Source of the DNA: Paraconiothyrium sp. Pb-2020
Lineage: Eukaryota; Ascomycota; Dothideomycetes; Pleosporales; Didymosphaeriaceae
Direction of reading: 5' to 3'
Assembly (NCBI GenBank): GCA_022419385.1
Contig: JAJUBI010000003.1
Span: forward strand, 2,046,001-2,110,000
Length of the DNA stretch: 64,000 nucleotides
A program made the position numbers and the translations under genes. How positions within the stretch are numbered: the first letter of the stretch is position 1; the number at the start of each line of letters is the position of its first letter. Positions 10,426 to 22,432 of the stretch are shown here, piece by piece. Below the pieces are notes generated by a model. That model had not been told where the DNA came from and searched no databases. It saw nothing but the letters and a program-made list of their open reading frames with translations.

Positions 10426-11646
10426 TGATGAAACAGACGTCGGCGTATTGCCGTGGCGTGAATGGAGAGTCCTCTTTGATACTGACGAGGTCACGATGTT
10501 GGTGCGCATTGCCTAAACTGGGAAAACATCTGTAATGCAGACGACAGGGCAAATCTGGAACTTGCGCTGTGCCGTTATGTTGTTGTGGCCGAAGGGAACG
10601 TGGACCGTTGAATCTAGCCCTTTGTTGATTGTCATTCGATATACTAGACGCGTGCTACCAATAGCCTTGAGCGATACTGGCAGGAGGTGCTCAGTCGAGT
10701 CGTTTTTCTAGCGCAGAAGTAGGACGATCTGGGGATCTAAGCATTTGAAGCCTGTCGTTTCACCATCATCACCCCCTAGGGAGCTGAGCTTTTCGCTCTG
10801 GTCGCACGCCGGCATTCTAGAGCCATTGATCCGGAATGTCGTGGCACTGTTAAGGTCGACATTAGCCTATAGTAACGTATGTAGAATGCAATCAAGTGTT
10901 GTTCACGAACCTCAAGGAGTATTCGACAGATGATATAGATCATCTTCTGGAGGACTTTGGCGTAAACATCATTTGAGCCAAGCCTGGGCTCTTTGTGCTC
11001 GACATAATGACTTCTCACCCTTTGACGCTGACCATCTGGATAAAGCCAGCACTCTGTTCCATTGTACCCTCCGCTGCCTCGACATTCATGTAGTACCTTC
11101 GACAGCCCAAGAACACTCAACCACCGGTCGTGACTTGTCCTGGAGCTGCAAACGTAGGCGCTTGAGCTATAGATGTCAATATCTGCTATCATCTTGTAGA
11201 AGGGCCGGACCTCATTCCATGTATTAGTTGTCCAGAAGCTTGTGCGGTCCAACAGAACGTTAAATAATTAGCTACAAGCTTAGTATCTGATAGTATAGCC
11301 TCGGGTGACTTGCTCTATAATACGTACCTAAAGTTATGATATAATAACGTATAGCCGTATCTCATGTTAGTGTAAGAGCCGGTTCGCAACCCCCGAATCT
11401 GTTAATCAGATCGCCCTGGTCAGATATCTGTTCGGTCTAATAAAAATTGAGAACAGTGCACCGCTTGCTAAGGTTGACAAAGTCATAGCCAGCGTGCTGT
11501 AATACATGGTCTAAAACAGGCCCTAGTAGGCATTCCTCAAACTCGTCGTTCTATAGCCATGTGAAGGGGACAACTGGTATAGCGCTAGTTCCTTTCTAGC
11601 TTATATGTGGGAGGTGTATTTTGAGAAATGCGAGCGCTTTAATAAG

Positions 11647-11776
11647 GCGCGAGAATGGTAAAATACCCTGATAATCCGATGTACGTGAAAACGGCATCTC
11701 TGGACCGCGGTGTCTTCGATGCGTGGCTGCAGCCAACCATAGCCAATTAATATTGTCCCCTAGCTGCGGGAGCTCT
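11647..11776. repeat. Diverged direct repeat, copy B
   Basis: This copy starts with GCGCGAGAATGG and ends with GCGGGAGCTCT, in the same orientation as copy A about 1.35 kb to the left. It shares the internal blocks CTGGACCGCGGT (CTGGACTGCGGT in A) and GTCCCCTAGCTGC. Its identity is unknown; a minus-strand open frame crosses it but matches no family I recognise. Confidence 0.5.
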
Positions 11777-12876
11777 ACTAAGGTCATACATGGCGAACAA
11801 AACCTGCGTGGTCTATACGAAGCGATGCGTATGCCTCCAAGATGGACAAGCGCGAGGACGCTCAGTGACTGTATCGTGATACCCCCACAATTCCCCCACC
11901 CAAAGGCATCCAGAACACTCACCAGAGAACGCCTTTCCGATGTCGTAAAGGAAGACATCGTGCCAATACCAACGCCAGCGCTAGGCTCTATACATGCAAT
12001 GGCAGAAAAGCCAGCCCGCTTTTACTAGCACACCGGATCAAAGCGGCGGAGCACAGCGCTGACCGAGGGTACCCTAGCGGAGTTCACACACACATACAGT
12101 ACATCGTAGGCGCCCTAGCGAAGAAGAGGTGAGCACGCGATCGGCCGACCGGGAAGGTCCGGCGAGAGATGGCATTGATAAGGTAATTCCAGTGACTGTA
12201 AGCTTGCCCAGGTATACGGGAACAAACTCCGCGCTAAAGCTTGTGGGGTTTGGAATCGCGTGTTGGGCGTCTGGGGACTCGGAGTGTCGGGCGATGGTGC
12301 GATTTTGGAGTCTGAGTGCGCCGAGTTCGGGAAGAACCGTAGGCGAGATGCGAGCATGGTTCAGGTGAGTAGCAGACTGCGAGACGAGCTCTGCATGCAA
12401 TGTATGCAAACTTTCAAAGCTATAATGCCAGAATGTGGTAGTCATGGTAGATGTTTTGATGCGGGTCAGTTTTCGCGGCGCTTCAGACCCGAGTATAGAG
12501 CCCGGATGCTCGGAATGTCTCATTGGACAACAGCTAGCGACATCAACGGAGAGGCTCGGAGAAATGCAACAATCAAGTTCCAATGTATTCATTGACATAC
12601 TGAAAAGTAAAGAGTTGTCAATGTCTTCGTTGAAGGTCCTCGCCAGGACGCTGTTCAATGCTGCCTTCCGCAAACCGAACTACAGGGTATAAGACGCCAT
12701 GGCGCGCTCAGTCTACCTCCACTATGAAATGTATTCCATATCTTATTTCCGTGGCGGGTGTTGAGCCGCCTACTTCCTAGTTGTGATTCACCTTGAATCG
12801 TGATTGTTGTGCGGACGATAAATTTTCATCCATTACGTCGCAGCGCAGCGGATATCGTTGGTCCATCGCCGACCGC

Positions 12877-13295
12877 TCATGCGTGAAGGCTTGCACCACC
12901 AGACTCGATGGCCTCGATCTCGGCTTCGGACCATGCCATCCGCTGGAAGCGCTGAGGAAGCTCGGAGCGGTCGAAGAAGGTGCCCTTTCCAGCCTCAACA
13001 GGTCCTAGGGAGGAGCCCGGAGAAGCGCCGATGTGGCTAGTGGAAAACTTATTCGTCTGGTTCAGAGGACCGTGTTGCTGTGCCTTCTGGCGGTAGCTTG
13101 CGAAAGACTCGGGAAGGGAGTGAGTGGGCGATGCCGGATGGACCTGAGGAGTGTGGTCGATCTCTATCGTTGCGCATTAGCTATGCGCGCCATTGACAAT
13201 CATCGAAGAACCGACTCACTGCTAGGGGTGGTGCGCTTGCCCAGAAAGCGGATCATGGGCTGACGGCCCTGCTGGAGGATCTTGGTGGCATTCAT
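12877..13295 (-). CDS. KGD4: 2-oxoglutarate dehydrogenase subunit 4 / Ymr31 family mitochondrial protein
   Basis: Two exons, 13220-13295 and 12877-13163 on the minus strand, encode 120 residues. The intron (13164-13219) is phase 1 with a GTGAGT donor. The N-terminus (MNATKILQQGRQPMIRFLGK) is basic and hydrophobic, suited to mitochondrial import. The middle holds the family block HTPQVHPASPTHSLP, then SFASYRQKAQQHGPL. The C-terminal block is LPQRF..MAWSEAEIEAIESGG, where yeast Kgd4 has the LP-RF and EIE-I-SGG pattern. In yeast this protein tethers the E3 subunit to the 2-oxoglutarate dehydrogenase complex; it was earlier labelled a mitoribosomal protein. Neighbouring genes are unrelated. Assignment rests on recalled family motifs and the matching small size. 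Confidence 0.85.
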
Positions 13296-14203
13296 TGTGA
13301 TGGGGTGATGGAGCGGTGTCGGAGGCGAACGAAAGTGCGGTGTTGCAGTTGTGAAGGGTTTCACGGCAGGGGCAGCTGGAGAAGGGTCGTAGGTAGATGC
13401 GAGGGGACGGAATGAGAAGAGGAGGATGGGGTCGGGCGGGGTGGAAGAAGTAGTCGTGGTTATCGTGGAGGGGAGCCGCAGCTACACCAAGGAAGCGGCC
13501 GATAAATAATTCACGTTATGCAAGCAGGCGCGCTAGCACCGAGGCACGCCGTCTGCCCGCGCCGCGCCCCATGTGCCCGCGGCCTGCATCAGGTCAGCAA
13601 AAGCGAGATTCCGGGGTTCCCACGGACGAATCATGCAACCGTCAGCCCTCTACGCCTGGTAATGTTTTACTTCTTTTGTCGGGTGTCGCCATCTTTCACA
13701 AGCATTCGGACAGCGCACTCATGGATTTGTGATACGTCCCAGCGGGGTCGACTGATGGTCGGATGAGCGCTGCCCTCGCAGACAGTCGCGAGACACTTTT
13801 TGCCTCTACCGAACTCCGCAAGCGGAGGAGCTCCTCTTGCTGTTCGCTGCGTGTCTAGCCCACACCGCACAGTTGGAGGCGCCCGTCAGCGGGGAGGGCC
13901 GCATTGCACGTTGCCGCGGGAAGAGCAGACGGCCAGTGTGTGTAACACGGTGCACGTTACAGAGCAGCTGCTCATATTCGACTGAATGGAGTCTGTTTCT
14001 GTGGTAAACTTGGAATTGTAAATGGACACTGACTACTCTGGACCGAGTCTACAATCAACAGCCGTAACGGCGTTTGCGAGCTTCGGCCCTACTCCCCACC
14101 GCCAATCGCGTACCTTTCAACCCCACGAGCACCCACAACCCAACATCCCGTACTGTCGGCCTGTCTTGCTCATCCCGCGGCAGCACAAGGTACACAAACC
14201 TCC
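13296..14203. promoter_or_regulatory. Divergent intergenic region KGD4/MED18
   Basis: About 0.9 kb between the KGD4 start (-) and the MED18 start (+). It is GC-rich in places, and the only open frames are short and unconvincing. It must contain both promoters; no clear TATA box was found. Confidence 0.45.
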
Positions 14204-15077
14204 ATGCACGAGCTGCTACTGTACGGGCAGCTCCCGTCGCCTCGCCATGACCAAGTATTGAAGATCCTCGCCGGGCATGCTGCCATGCAGCCCCGCCGCG
14301 TCCTGGAGCGGCACATCATATACAAGCCGACACGCGAGCCGGAGGAGCCAGGCGCCCATCTAGGTCGGGGTGGAGGCTCTCAGACTGTGGGAGGCAAGCC
14401 GGCAAAGCAGGGCACGGTCAAGAATCTCTTTTACACTAAGCTTGTGCAGAAGCTGGACGAAGGGGACTTGGGTCGTGCAAACTATACACCGACCGACAGC
14501 AAGCGTTTGTCAGCCGACGTTAAGTCCGGCGAAGAGCCAAAATGGTCCTTCGAATTCCAAGACCTGCCAGATACTGGGGATAGAGGGGTCTCTGCCCGTC
14601 TCACGTCGTCGACCGACCTTGTTTCGGGTGACCCTCACGTCTGGATGGTCGCGACAGGTCCTCACCAGTTAGCAAAATGCAACCCCTTTCGCGCTGATAT
14701 AACTAACCTCGCATAGATTTGTCTCCGAGTATTACGTAGAAGGGCACCGCTTTGTCCACGGTAACGTCGTCATCTTCCTGCACCGCATCCTTCACGAGCC
14801 CGGTGTTCGGTCTCTAGAAACTACGCCGAAGGTGGACCCGCCGGCCTTTGATGCCCTCAAGCCCTTCGACCCGAGCGGCGCATACATTCTGGAAGCCAAG
14901 GTTCGCGTCCAGGACTACAACAACCAGGCTGTGCTGGAAGACGGTGTGAACGAGCTGAAAAGATTCCAGAAGCAGATGAAAGGCTGCGTGGACTTGGACA
15001 TTCCGGATAGGCTTTCGCTCGATACGCGGGTTAGGTACCGCCCTCCGCATCTTCGGGCTGCTCAAAGGCCTCGCTGA
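14204..15077 (+). CDS. MED18: Mediator of RNA polymerase II transcription subunit 18
   Basis: Two exons, 14204-14667 and 14717-15077, encode 274 residues. The intron (14668-14716) uses a GTTAGC donor and is phase 2. The protein opens with MHELLLYGQLPSPRHDQVLK and then the HAAMQPRRVLERHIIYKP block, a start typical of fungal Med18/Srb5. The middle and C-terminal half (HQFVSEYYVEGHRFVHGNVV, then IFLHRILHEPG and VRVQDYNNQAVLEDGVNELK) fit the beta-barrel lipocalin-like fold of the family. Med18 sits in the Mediator head module with Med8 and Med20 and contacts RNA polymerase II. The start is supported by conservation of the first residues; an upstream ATG at 14022 is out of frame with them. Confidence 0.88.
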
Positions 15078-15746
15078 GCTGGCAGGTCACACATCGAGGA
15101 TAGTGTCCAAAGCCGTATCCAAGCGCATGGTTTTTCAAGGGCCTGCACGGCAAAGCAGAGCAAACAGTGTGGTCACGAATCCAATGATACCCCTTACACT
15201 AGTCGTATAATGTTTATCATGTCAACTTCCGCATCTCCCTAAGTGTTGGACGTGTGAGTGGCAAAAATGTTGGTGGACTTCACAATGCATGGTACTATGG
15301 CTATCATAAGCTGTACCTTGCACGGACAGACTGTGTATAGTCTGATAACCTTGCATCAGTGCCTGTAAAGTTCATGATCAATGCAAGATGGGAATGACGA
15401 GAGGCTCAAAGCAGTCAGAACGCTGAGGTCGGGCTCTGAAAGTCAGCTCATTGAAGAAACTTTAGATTGAAACGGTTCGAAACTAAGCATGGTTCCTTCA
15501 GACTACTTGTGAACCCCCGTCTCAAAATCAGCTCTACCACTTGTGCCTCACTCGGAGTGAACTCCTGCTGCAAATTTATCACATTGCTCAAGGTTTACCT
15601 AGGTGCACGTGCCATCGTGAAGGCGTGTTTCCGGCAGTCGCGCGATTCGGCCCACGCTCCGACAAACTTCAGCTCAGCAAACGTCGTCAACCTCACTAAA
15701 CGGTTTGACAATCACTATGCGCTAGAGACCACGTATTGTGTTGAAT
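15078..15746. other. Intergenic region MED18-PNK1
   Basis: About 670 bp contain the MED18 3' UTR and the PNK1 promoter. One open frame at 15467-15847 overlaps the PNK1 start in another frame and has no recognisable content. Nothing else was seen. Confidence 0.5.
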
Positions 15747-17797
15747 ATGCCCGAACGCCCAGGATTGGGAAAGCGGCCGAGCTCCAGCGACAGAGGTGTT
15801 TCTCCACCGCCCGCCAAGCGAAAGCAGCAATCCACGACCACAAGTGAGCGTGTATACACTCAGCATGGCACACAGATTAACACAAGGGCAGGCAAAGCCG
15901 TTGCAAACTTCTTCACGCCATTTTCGAAGAAAGAGCCAGATCAGATGACATGGCGCATCATCAATGACAGTCTGCTTATTGGGCGGTACAAGGCCGCTGC
16001 GCAGCTGCCACAGACGACCACGGTAAAGCGGAAAATAGCCGCGTTCGATTTTGTACGTCGCCAATCCTTGGTAGGTTGATGTTGACAGCTTGCTAAACAT
16101 GTACGTTGTAGGACTCAACATTGATCACACCCGCTTCAGGAAAGAGATTCGCGCGCGATGCCTCCGATTGGAAATGGTGGCACCACAGCATTCCGCAGAA
16201 GTTACGCGAGCTTCACGCAGATGGGTATGAATGATAAATGCAATCTTTGCCTTTATTAGACCATTCGTGCTAACGTCGATTCTGCCCGTCCACAGGTACA
16301 TTGTCACTGTGTTGAGTAACCAGGCGGGAATCAGCCTAAAATCAGACCCCAAAACCATGAAAAGTGATCAGAAACGACTAGCAGATTTCAAAGCGAAAGT
16401 CTCGGCAGTGTTCACGCAGCTCGAACTACCGATCTCGGTGTATGCAGCCACTAGTCACGACCGGTACCGCAAGCCTCGAGTAGGCATGTGGGTAGAGCTG
16501 CTGGAAGACCATGATCTCGAAAGAGCAAGGACCGTGGATCTAGACAACTCGTTCTTCGTCGGTGACGCGGCTGGCCGCAGGGCATCTGGAAGCAGAGCGA
16601 AGGACTTTTCCTGTGGTGACAGGTTAGTCAAACTTTCGGGGTGCATCTTGGTTCGCGAAAGTGCTAAGATCGTGTAGAAACTTCGCCGCTAACGTGGGAA
16701 TACATTTCCATACACCTGAAGAGTACTTCCTGGAAGAAGATCCTAGCCCGTTCATTAGAGAATTCGACCCAACGGTCGTTCTCCAAGAGGCAGCTGCGAT
16801 TTCAACAGACGCGAGTAAGTCTAGGGTTCCAAGCCACATGAACTCTGGTGTACCGTTCATGTGCTAAACCTAGCCTTGCAGCCTCCGAGCCATTTTCGAA
16901 GGCCGATTCACTCGAAATTGTTCTCTTCTGCGGCAGTCCAGGTGCAGGCAAGTCTTCATTCTACTGGAGGCATCTGCAACCACTAGGGTACGCACGCGTC
17001 AATCAGGATATCCTCAAAACTGTAAGTTCTTCAACAAGCTAACTCGGGTCCCCGCATCGCCCACAATTTGAGTAACCTCGTCTACACAGCGCGAGAAATG
17101 TATCAAGGCGGCCGAAGAGCTGATTGGAGAGGGCACGAGTGTAGTCATCGGTAAGAGAATCCCGCCCAACATGTAATCGTAGCGTGTGTGCACGACTTGA
17201 CTATGGTATACACAGATAATACGAATGCCGATCGAGAAACAAGGGCACATTGGACTGCTCTGGCGAAGCGGTTAAACCTCCCAATCCGCTGCATTGTATT
17301 CACTGCATCGAGCGAAGTGTGCGAGCACAACAACACGGTTCGGGCGTTGAATGTTGGTCCTGACGTAAGTACTCAACGGTAGAAAGCGTTCGCGCATCAT
17401 TCCCTACGGTGTCTTGGGAGTAGGCCGGCGATGTACACCGACTGGTAATGGGGACTTGCCTGGCTAAGCGAGTACGGGAAGAGTATATGATTACTCCCAA
17501 CACACGGCACGGTTGCAAAGTACCTCCGAGACCATCTCTGCTAATGCGATGCTGCATAGACGAATCCTGAGCAGCGGCTACTGCTGCCTAAACTTGCCTT
17601 CGCGAGCTTCAAAAAGAAGTACCAAGAAGCCACATGTTCGGAAGGCTTCCAAGACATCGTCAAAGTTGACTTTCGAGTACGTGCTTCCGAGGGGCTGTGT
17701 AAAGTCTTGTATAACGATGATACGGCACTGACAATTGGCTCACTAGTTCGAGGGGTCCGAAGAACAAAAGAAAATGTGGAGCATGTTCTGGCTCTAA
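15747..17797 (+). CDS. PNK1: Polynucleotide kinase 3'-phosphatase
   Basis: Nine exons: 15747-16052, 16112-16224, 16296-16622, 16678-16814, 16882-17021, 17090-17150, 17216-17364, 17560-17676 and 17747-17797. They encode 466 residues, with phases agreeing at each junction. After a Ser/Pro/Lys-rich N-terminus, the HAD-type phosphatase domain carries the DxDxT nucleophile motif (FDFDSTL, Asp101/Asp103), then VLSNQAG and the FFVGDAAGR motif. The kinase domain carries the P-loop GSPGAGKSS at about 312-320, then NQDILKT and DNTNADRETR. It ends with the family tail EEQKKMWSMFWL. The enzyme restores 5'-phosphate/3'-hydroxyl ends at DNA breaks. Like fission yeast Pnk1, it lacks the FHA domain of the animal protein. 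Intron 7 (about 195 nt) is longer than the others, so an extra small exon there cannot be excluded. Confidence 0.92.
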
Positions 17798-20700
17798 GGA
17801 GGCTGGCGACGGCGCCGGAGTCACATGTGGCCACACGCGACGGCGCTGAGCTGAACCGTGGTTGTCGTCTGCGGGACGGGATGAACGGATGGGAACGAAA
17901 CTCCCTGCATGCTGCAGAATGATGGTGACCAGCACTATCCTACACCAAAGGTGTCGCTGTCGGTACGAGTAAGTCCACGCAGGATCTGTGACTCGAAACT
18001 TTGGTGTGATGGACATGTTGGTGTCAAAGGTGTTGGTGGGGTGCAGACAGGAGGGGCACACAGACCAGCAGTTGGCTAGCAAGAAGCGAGCACGCGATAT
18101 CGAGATGCACTGGTCATCCCAACATAAAAGATTCAATAACGTACGGCAGAAGTGACATTATTTCCGACGTTTTCTGTACCGTCCGTACTGCCTTACCGCA
18201 GCCAGCCCCCTCAATGTCCACGGCTTCCATATCTAGCTTAGGTGCAGGACGGTTGAGTGTCAGCATATTTGCTACTAACGAAAGATTGCATTACCGAACG
18301 CAATTGTCTGACTTGCTACTTTGAGTAATACGTTATAGTCTCCTGAATTCGCCAAAGAAGCCTCTCTTTGCCGTCGAATCGAGGAAGCTCTGGTTATCCA
18401 TAGGTGGACGAGGTTGACGTCGACGGCGGGCTGCGATTGGATGCTAGCTTAGTGTAATAATGCAGGCTGGCGGAACGCACGTTGACGGCACGATGGCATC
18501 TAGAAGCTTGACTATGTCTGACTATCTAATCATGGCTAGAGTACGGAAAGACTGACGAGCGTGGCCTCGTGTATGTGGGGGTGTGCAGAGCCCGGCGGTA
18601 GGCTATGGAAGAATTATTACAAGTGAGTGACCACGTTCTCGACCGTTGTGGTGGATACCATGATTGGGCTCCGGTGGTTTTTACTTTCTACTACTGACAC
18701 AGAATATTTGTGGTGTTTGGGACGGACTGACACATTGGCACGTCGTCTCTTTCGGGGCAATGCAAGCGACGCCGATGGCAGCATGTAGTTCGGCGTGGGC
18801 TGCTGAGGCAATGCCACGCTGACGGACTCAAGTGGGTTCCTGCTGGTGAGAGGGGAAAGGGTACCTGAGCAAGAGAGTGAGCGGTCTGCGAGGCCTTCAT
18901 CAGCAGAAGCTCACCGGCTGTTCCAGGGCAGCGCCCGCCATGCGGATGAGCGTTGCAAGCCGTTTATGGTTTGCTAGCCTGGGCGTTGGCAACGTTGTTG
19001 CGTGCGAGGCGAGAGGCATGCTTCCCTTCCCGTGGCTAGTGGTTGCTCCGTGGCCAACCGTCGGTTTGTGGTGAGATGAGGGTGAGGTCAGCGCCGGCCC
19101 TGGCGCACGCGGGCTGCCGAAGCGCACATGTCGTCATGATGCGAGCGACCTCAAACGACCAGCGCATCCTTGTTCCCAGCAGGACGCTCTGGGCTCGGTT
19201 CCGGACCACAGGGCTGCCGATCGTCTGCCCTTGCCAGACGGCACGGTGCTAGGCGCCCACGAATCGGGAGCTCTTGCAACGGGTTGCTGGCCAGCGGCGT
19301 GACGACGTGGACGGCGAGAGGGCGAGCGCAACGGTCTGCCGCAGACAGCAGCTCCGGTGTCGAGACGCCTGGCGGGCTGGCGACATGCACGCAGATGCGC
19401 TGGCTGCGCGTGCCGATACAGCGCGAGGCGAGGCAGTCTGGCAGTCTGTGCCTGGCACGATGGCAGTGGTTGCAGGGAGGGCGACAGGAACAGGGAGGAG
19501 GCGGGCGCACGACGGCGAGGGCCAATCAGCGCGGGCCGCGACGGCAGCTTTTTTGCAAAGTCTGCTCCGATTCGCCGACCGGCTGAAGGCTTTTCTGCCC
19601 GCCTCTGCTTCCCAGCCACCTCTTCTGGCACACCAGGACTCGTGTGGCCCGCCGTCTGTCACGCTGGCACGGGCAGACGAGTCAGCGTGCGGGCGCCCAT
19701 GGCCGAAACAAAGAGTCGTTTGTTTGTTTGGGACCAGGACGGCCTATCGTCGCAGTGCCTGCATACGGCAGACACGAGACAGCCGTCGAACCAAGCTCCA
19801 AGACACGGGCAGTCAGGCCGATGGGAGCGCATCCTCCGACCAGCGCCCCGGGTCTCGTCACCACGAGAGGCCTCGGCCCAGTGTGCTGAGGGCTTGCCGT
19901 GTCTGAGGACGGGCTAGCTGTTCCTGCATCGCTTACTCAGGCAGCGTCGCCCTCAGCAACGAGTGGGCCGGGGGTGGAGCGCTCAGGCAGGCCCAACGCA
20001 TCCTGAATCCGTCGACGAGCAAAAAAAAACACAAAAGTAAGCAGCATGGCCAGGCGGCGGGCCCGCAGTGCGACGGGCGGGCGGGCGACGTCGACAGAGG
20101 GGCGATGGGTGCCAGACAAGGGCGGCGGCCATGTAGCAGCAGCGTGTATGTAGTCTGAGGCCGCCGTTGCACACGACAGCGCTCGCGGGCAGGTGTGCGA
20201 CCGCCGCGGGCCGCTGAGTCGCTGGCACTGAGCCCGCGCCGGGGAGCGCTCGACGAAGCCGCCGCCAGAGCCACCAGCGCGCGTCGGGCCTAGCGCACGC
20301 TCGACTCGGTTTTTCTTAGCCCAGGGCTGCCCAACCCTTGCAACCCCAACGCCAGCACCGCACGTCGCCCACACAAATGCGCCGCCCACCCCGAGCCTGC
20401 TCGACAACCCTCTCTTGCGCGCCCACGCTCCTTGTTGACCTTGCGCCGTCCAACTGCCATCACCGCTCTCTTCGCTGCTGCCACTCTTGCCCGCGCCGGT
20501 GAGCTGTTGCGCTTGCCTGCATCGCACTGCTCCTGCCCTGCTCCACTTGCCGCCCTCGCCTCACGTGCCCTGCCCAAAGCAGCGCAATAGCCGACGTCTG
20601 GGCGCTGACCCTCTCGCGAGGATAAACACAGCGGTACCTACGTGTTTTCGGCCCTCTGTCGTGGCACCGCTCTGAGACCTCCCGGACCGCCACTCCTCCA

Positions 20701-20834
20701 CCCAGCACCAATTCACCACTGCAGTCGCCGACCGCCTGATACGTTGCCTGCCCTGCTCTACCGAATCCTGGTCATGGCCTGAGCGCCAACCTCGCCCAAG
20801 AAAAAAACACGTCCCGTTCCTGGCGCCCTTCATA
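17798..20834. other. Gene-free region with GC-rich block and long leader
   Basis: Three kilobases separate PNK1 from the next plus-strand gene. From about 19,100 to 20,600 the sequence is strongly GC-rich, with overlapping open frames in several phases on both strands, none with recognisable domains. From about 20,300 to the ATG at 20,835 the plus strand turns into a C-rich, A-poor leader ending in an A-run, like a long fungal 5' UTR. This mirrors the 7.5-8.6 kb block upstream of the RlpA-like gene. Confidence 0.5.
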
Positions 20835-22432
20835 ATGCGCGACATGAAACCTCTGATCCTCCCAAAGCTGGTAGCCCAGCGAAAGTCTTCCAAGAGCTCT
20901 CTCGACATGTCTCACGACCCCGCCTCCTCCGTACACTCGAGTACCGACTCTGGCTTCTACTCTGCCTCCGAATGCTCCACCCCGCCCACCCCGACCTTCT
21001 ACCGCGGCCATCTCCGCTTCCCAAGCTCTACCTCGTCACTTTCGTCAAGTCCACCGTCCTATGAGCCTGCCGATGTCCTTGGTCCCAATGCATCGGGGAA
21101 GCTCCCCCAGCTCACCGAGGACGTTGAGCGCGAGGAAGACTACGTGACCATTTCTCCATGCCACTGTAAGTTGCAGCGCACTTCTCCATTCGCACACCAC
21201 TAACTCGATCATCAGACGACACAGATCTCTCTGAGCATCCTGCTGTCGCAGATGCCTACGACTTTGCGGGTTCTGGGTACGAGTCGCCCAACTCGAAGCG
21301 CAGGCGATCCGCTGAAGCTTCGGCGCAAAGTGTTACGCAGAAGCTTGAGCGTAGCTTCCCTTCTTTCTCACGCAAGATGCGGGAGCGCAAGAGGGCATCG
21401 ACCCTCAACGGCAAGTCAAGGAGCGCAACTCCTTCCAGGGCGCCATCGACGCGGGCATCGTCAATCACCAGCTCCATCCACCACGGCCAAGGTTACGATC
21501 CGATGGAACTCTTCCCGCCCAAGTCAACGTCAGCGTCAACCAGCCGAGAGCAGCTCGCCGAGTCCATTGCTTCCTCTCCCATCGACATTGCAAAAGCCAA
21601 CGCATTCGACATGGACCTTGACGAAATTGATTCTGAGCGTTATGCGACCACACCGCTTCTGCCACCATTACTGGTCAAGACTCGCTTTGATGACGCGCCT
21701 GCCCACTCGCCCCTCCAATCTCCTACCATCGCCACGGTCGACCCCATGCAGTCTCTAGTCTCTACTCCCGTGGACACACCTGCAGCGCGCGCTTATCCAA
21801 CTCCACCACTGTCGACAAAGGCCTCCATCGCATCTTTCAAGACATCCCGCATCAGTCCCATGGTACCCTCCAACGAGATCCCGTCTCTCGCATTGGCCGA
21901 CCCTGACGACAAATGGGCCCTGGTTCTGGGACACAACAACTTTACCATCCACCCGGAACCCTACGTACCTGAAGTTTGTGATGCCGCTGCCCTCCGGCAA
22001 CTGTTTGCCGACTGGGAACAAGCGCGCTGCAACTTCACCAAGCACCAGGTGCGCATGGCTGAGCACAATGGTCCTACGTCAAAAGCCTACCTGTTATGCG
22101 AGAAGAAGTGGTCCGAGATCGACGCCTTGTGGAAGAAGAACAATGATTTAGCCAACTCCCGTGCGACCGAGCTGGGTGAGGATCCCGAGCCGACGTCTCC
22201 CATGGAGCCAGCCCCGCTTAGTAAGATGCCCACGCTTAACGACCCAAAGAGTGCGGGCAAATTTCCAAAGCTTGGGGACGAAGACATCGTTGGTCCCATG
22301 GTTCAGATCGCCGCCTCACCACTTCTCCAGCGCACGCCACCCCGCAAGCGCGCCTTCTTCAAATTCCTCAGCGATCTCAAGTTCCCAGGTGCGCTCCTCG
22401 GCAGGTCGTCCACCGGGATGCGTGGCCACTGA
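20835..22432 (+). CDS. Large Ser/Pro-rich hypothetical protein, probably regulatory
   Basis: Two exons, 20835-21165 and 21216-22432, encode 515 residues. The intron (21166-21215) is phase 1 with a GTAAGT donor. The N-terminal 300 residues are disordered-looking, rich in Ser, Pro and Thr with basic clusters (NSKRRRSAEAS, then FSRKMRERKRAS) that could serve as nuclear localisation or phosphorylation sites. A compact folded segment follows at about residues 330-430: DDKWALVLGHNNFTIHPEPY, then LRQLFADWEQARCNFTKHQV and KKWSEIDALWKKNNDL. I recall this Trp-rich helical block from uncharacterised Pezizomycotina proteins. A basic tail (PPRKRAFFKFLSDLKFPG) ends the protein. There is no enzyme motif, signal peptide or TM segment. 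Function unknown. Confidence 0.8.

Larger units (their letters stand above)
9497..12876. other. Gene-free, AT-richer region with decayed repeats
   Basis: These 3.4 kb follow the RlpA-like gene. No open frame longer than about 200 codons occurs and none has recognisable content. The stretch 9800-11950 is richer in TA and TAA/TAG than its neighbours and includes a diverged direct-repeat pair (listed separately). It probably represents decayed mobile or duplicated DNA. Confidence 0.55.

Noticed and set aside
10776..11252. 158-codon minus-strand open frame in the decayed region
   Set aside because: It looks mildly protein-like, but there is no continuation on either side and no family I can name. 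The region is degenerate.
12074..12673. 199-codon minus-strand open frame
   Set aside because: No hydrophobic-core pattern or motif, and no splice partner. Probably chance.
19274..19917. Two overlapping plus-strand frames of about 190-210 codons
   Set aside because: They overlap each other and minus-strand frames in GC-rich DNA. No protein-like pattern is present.
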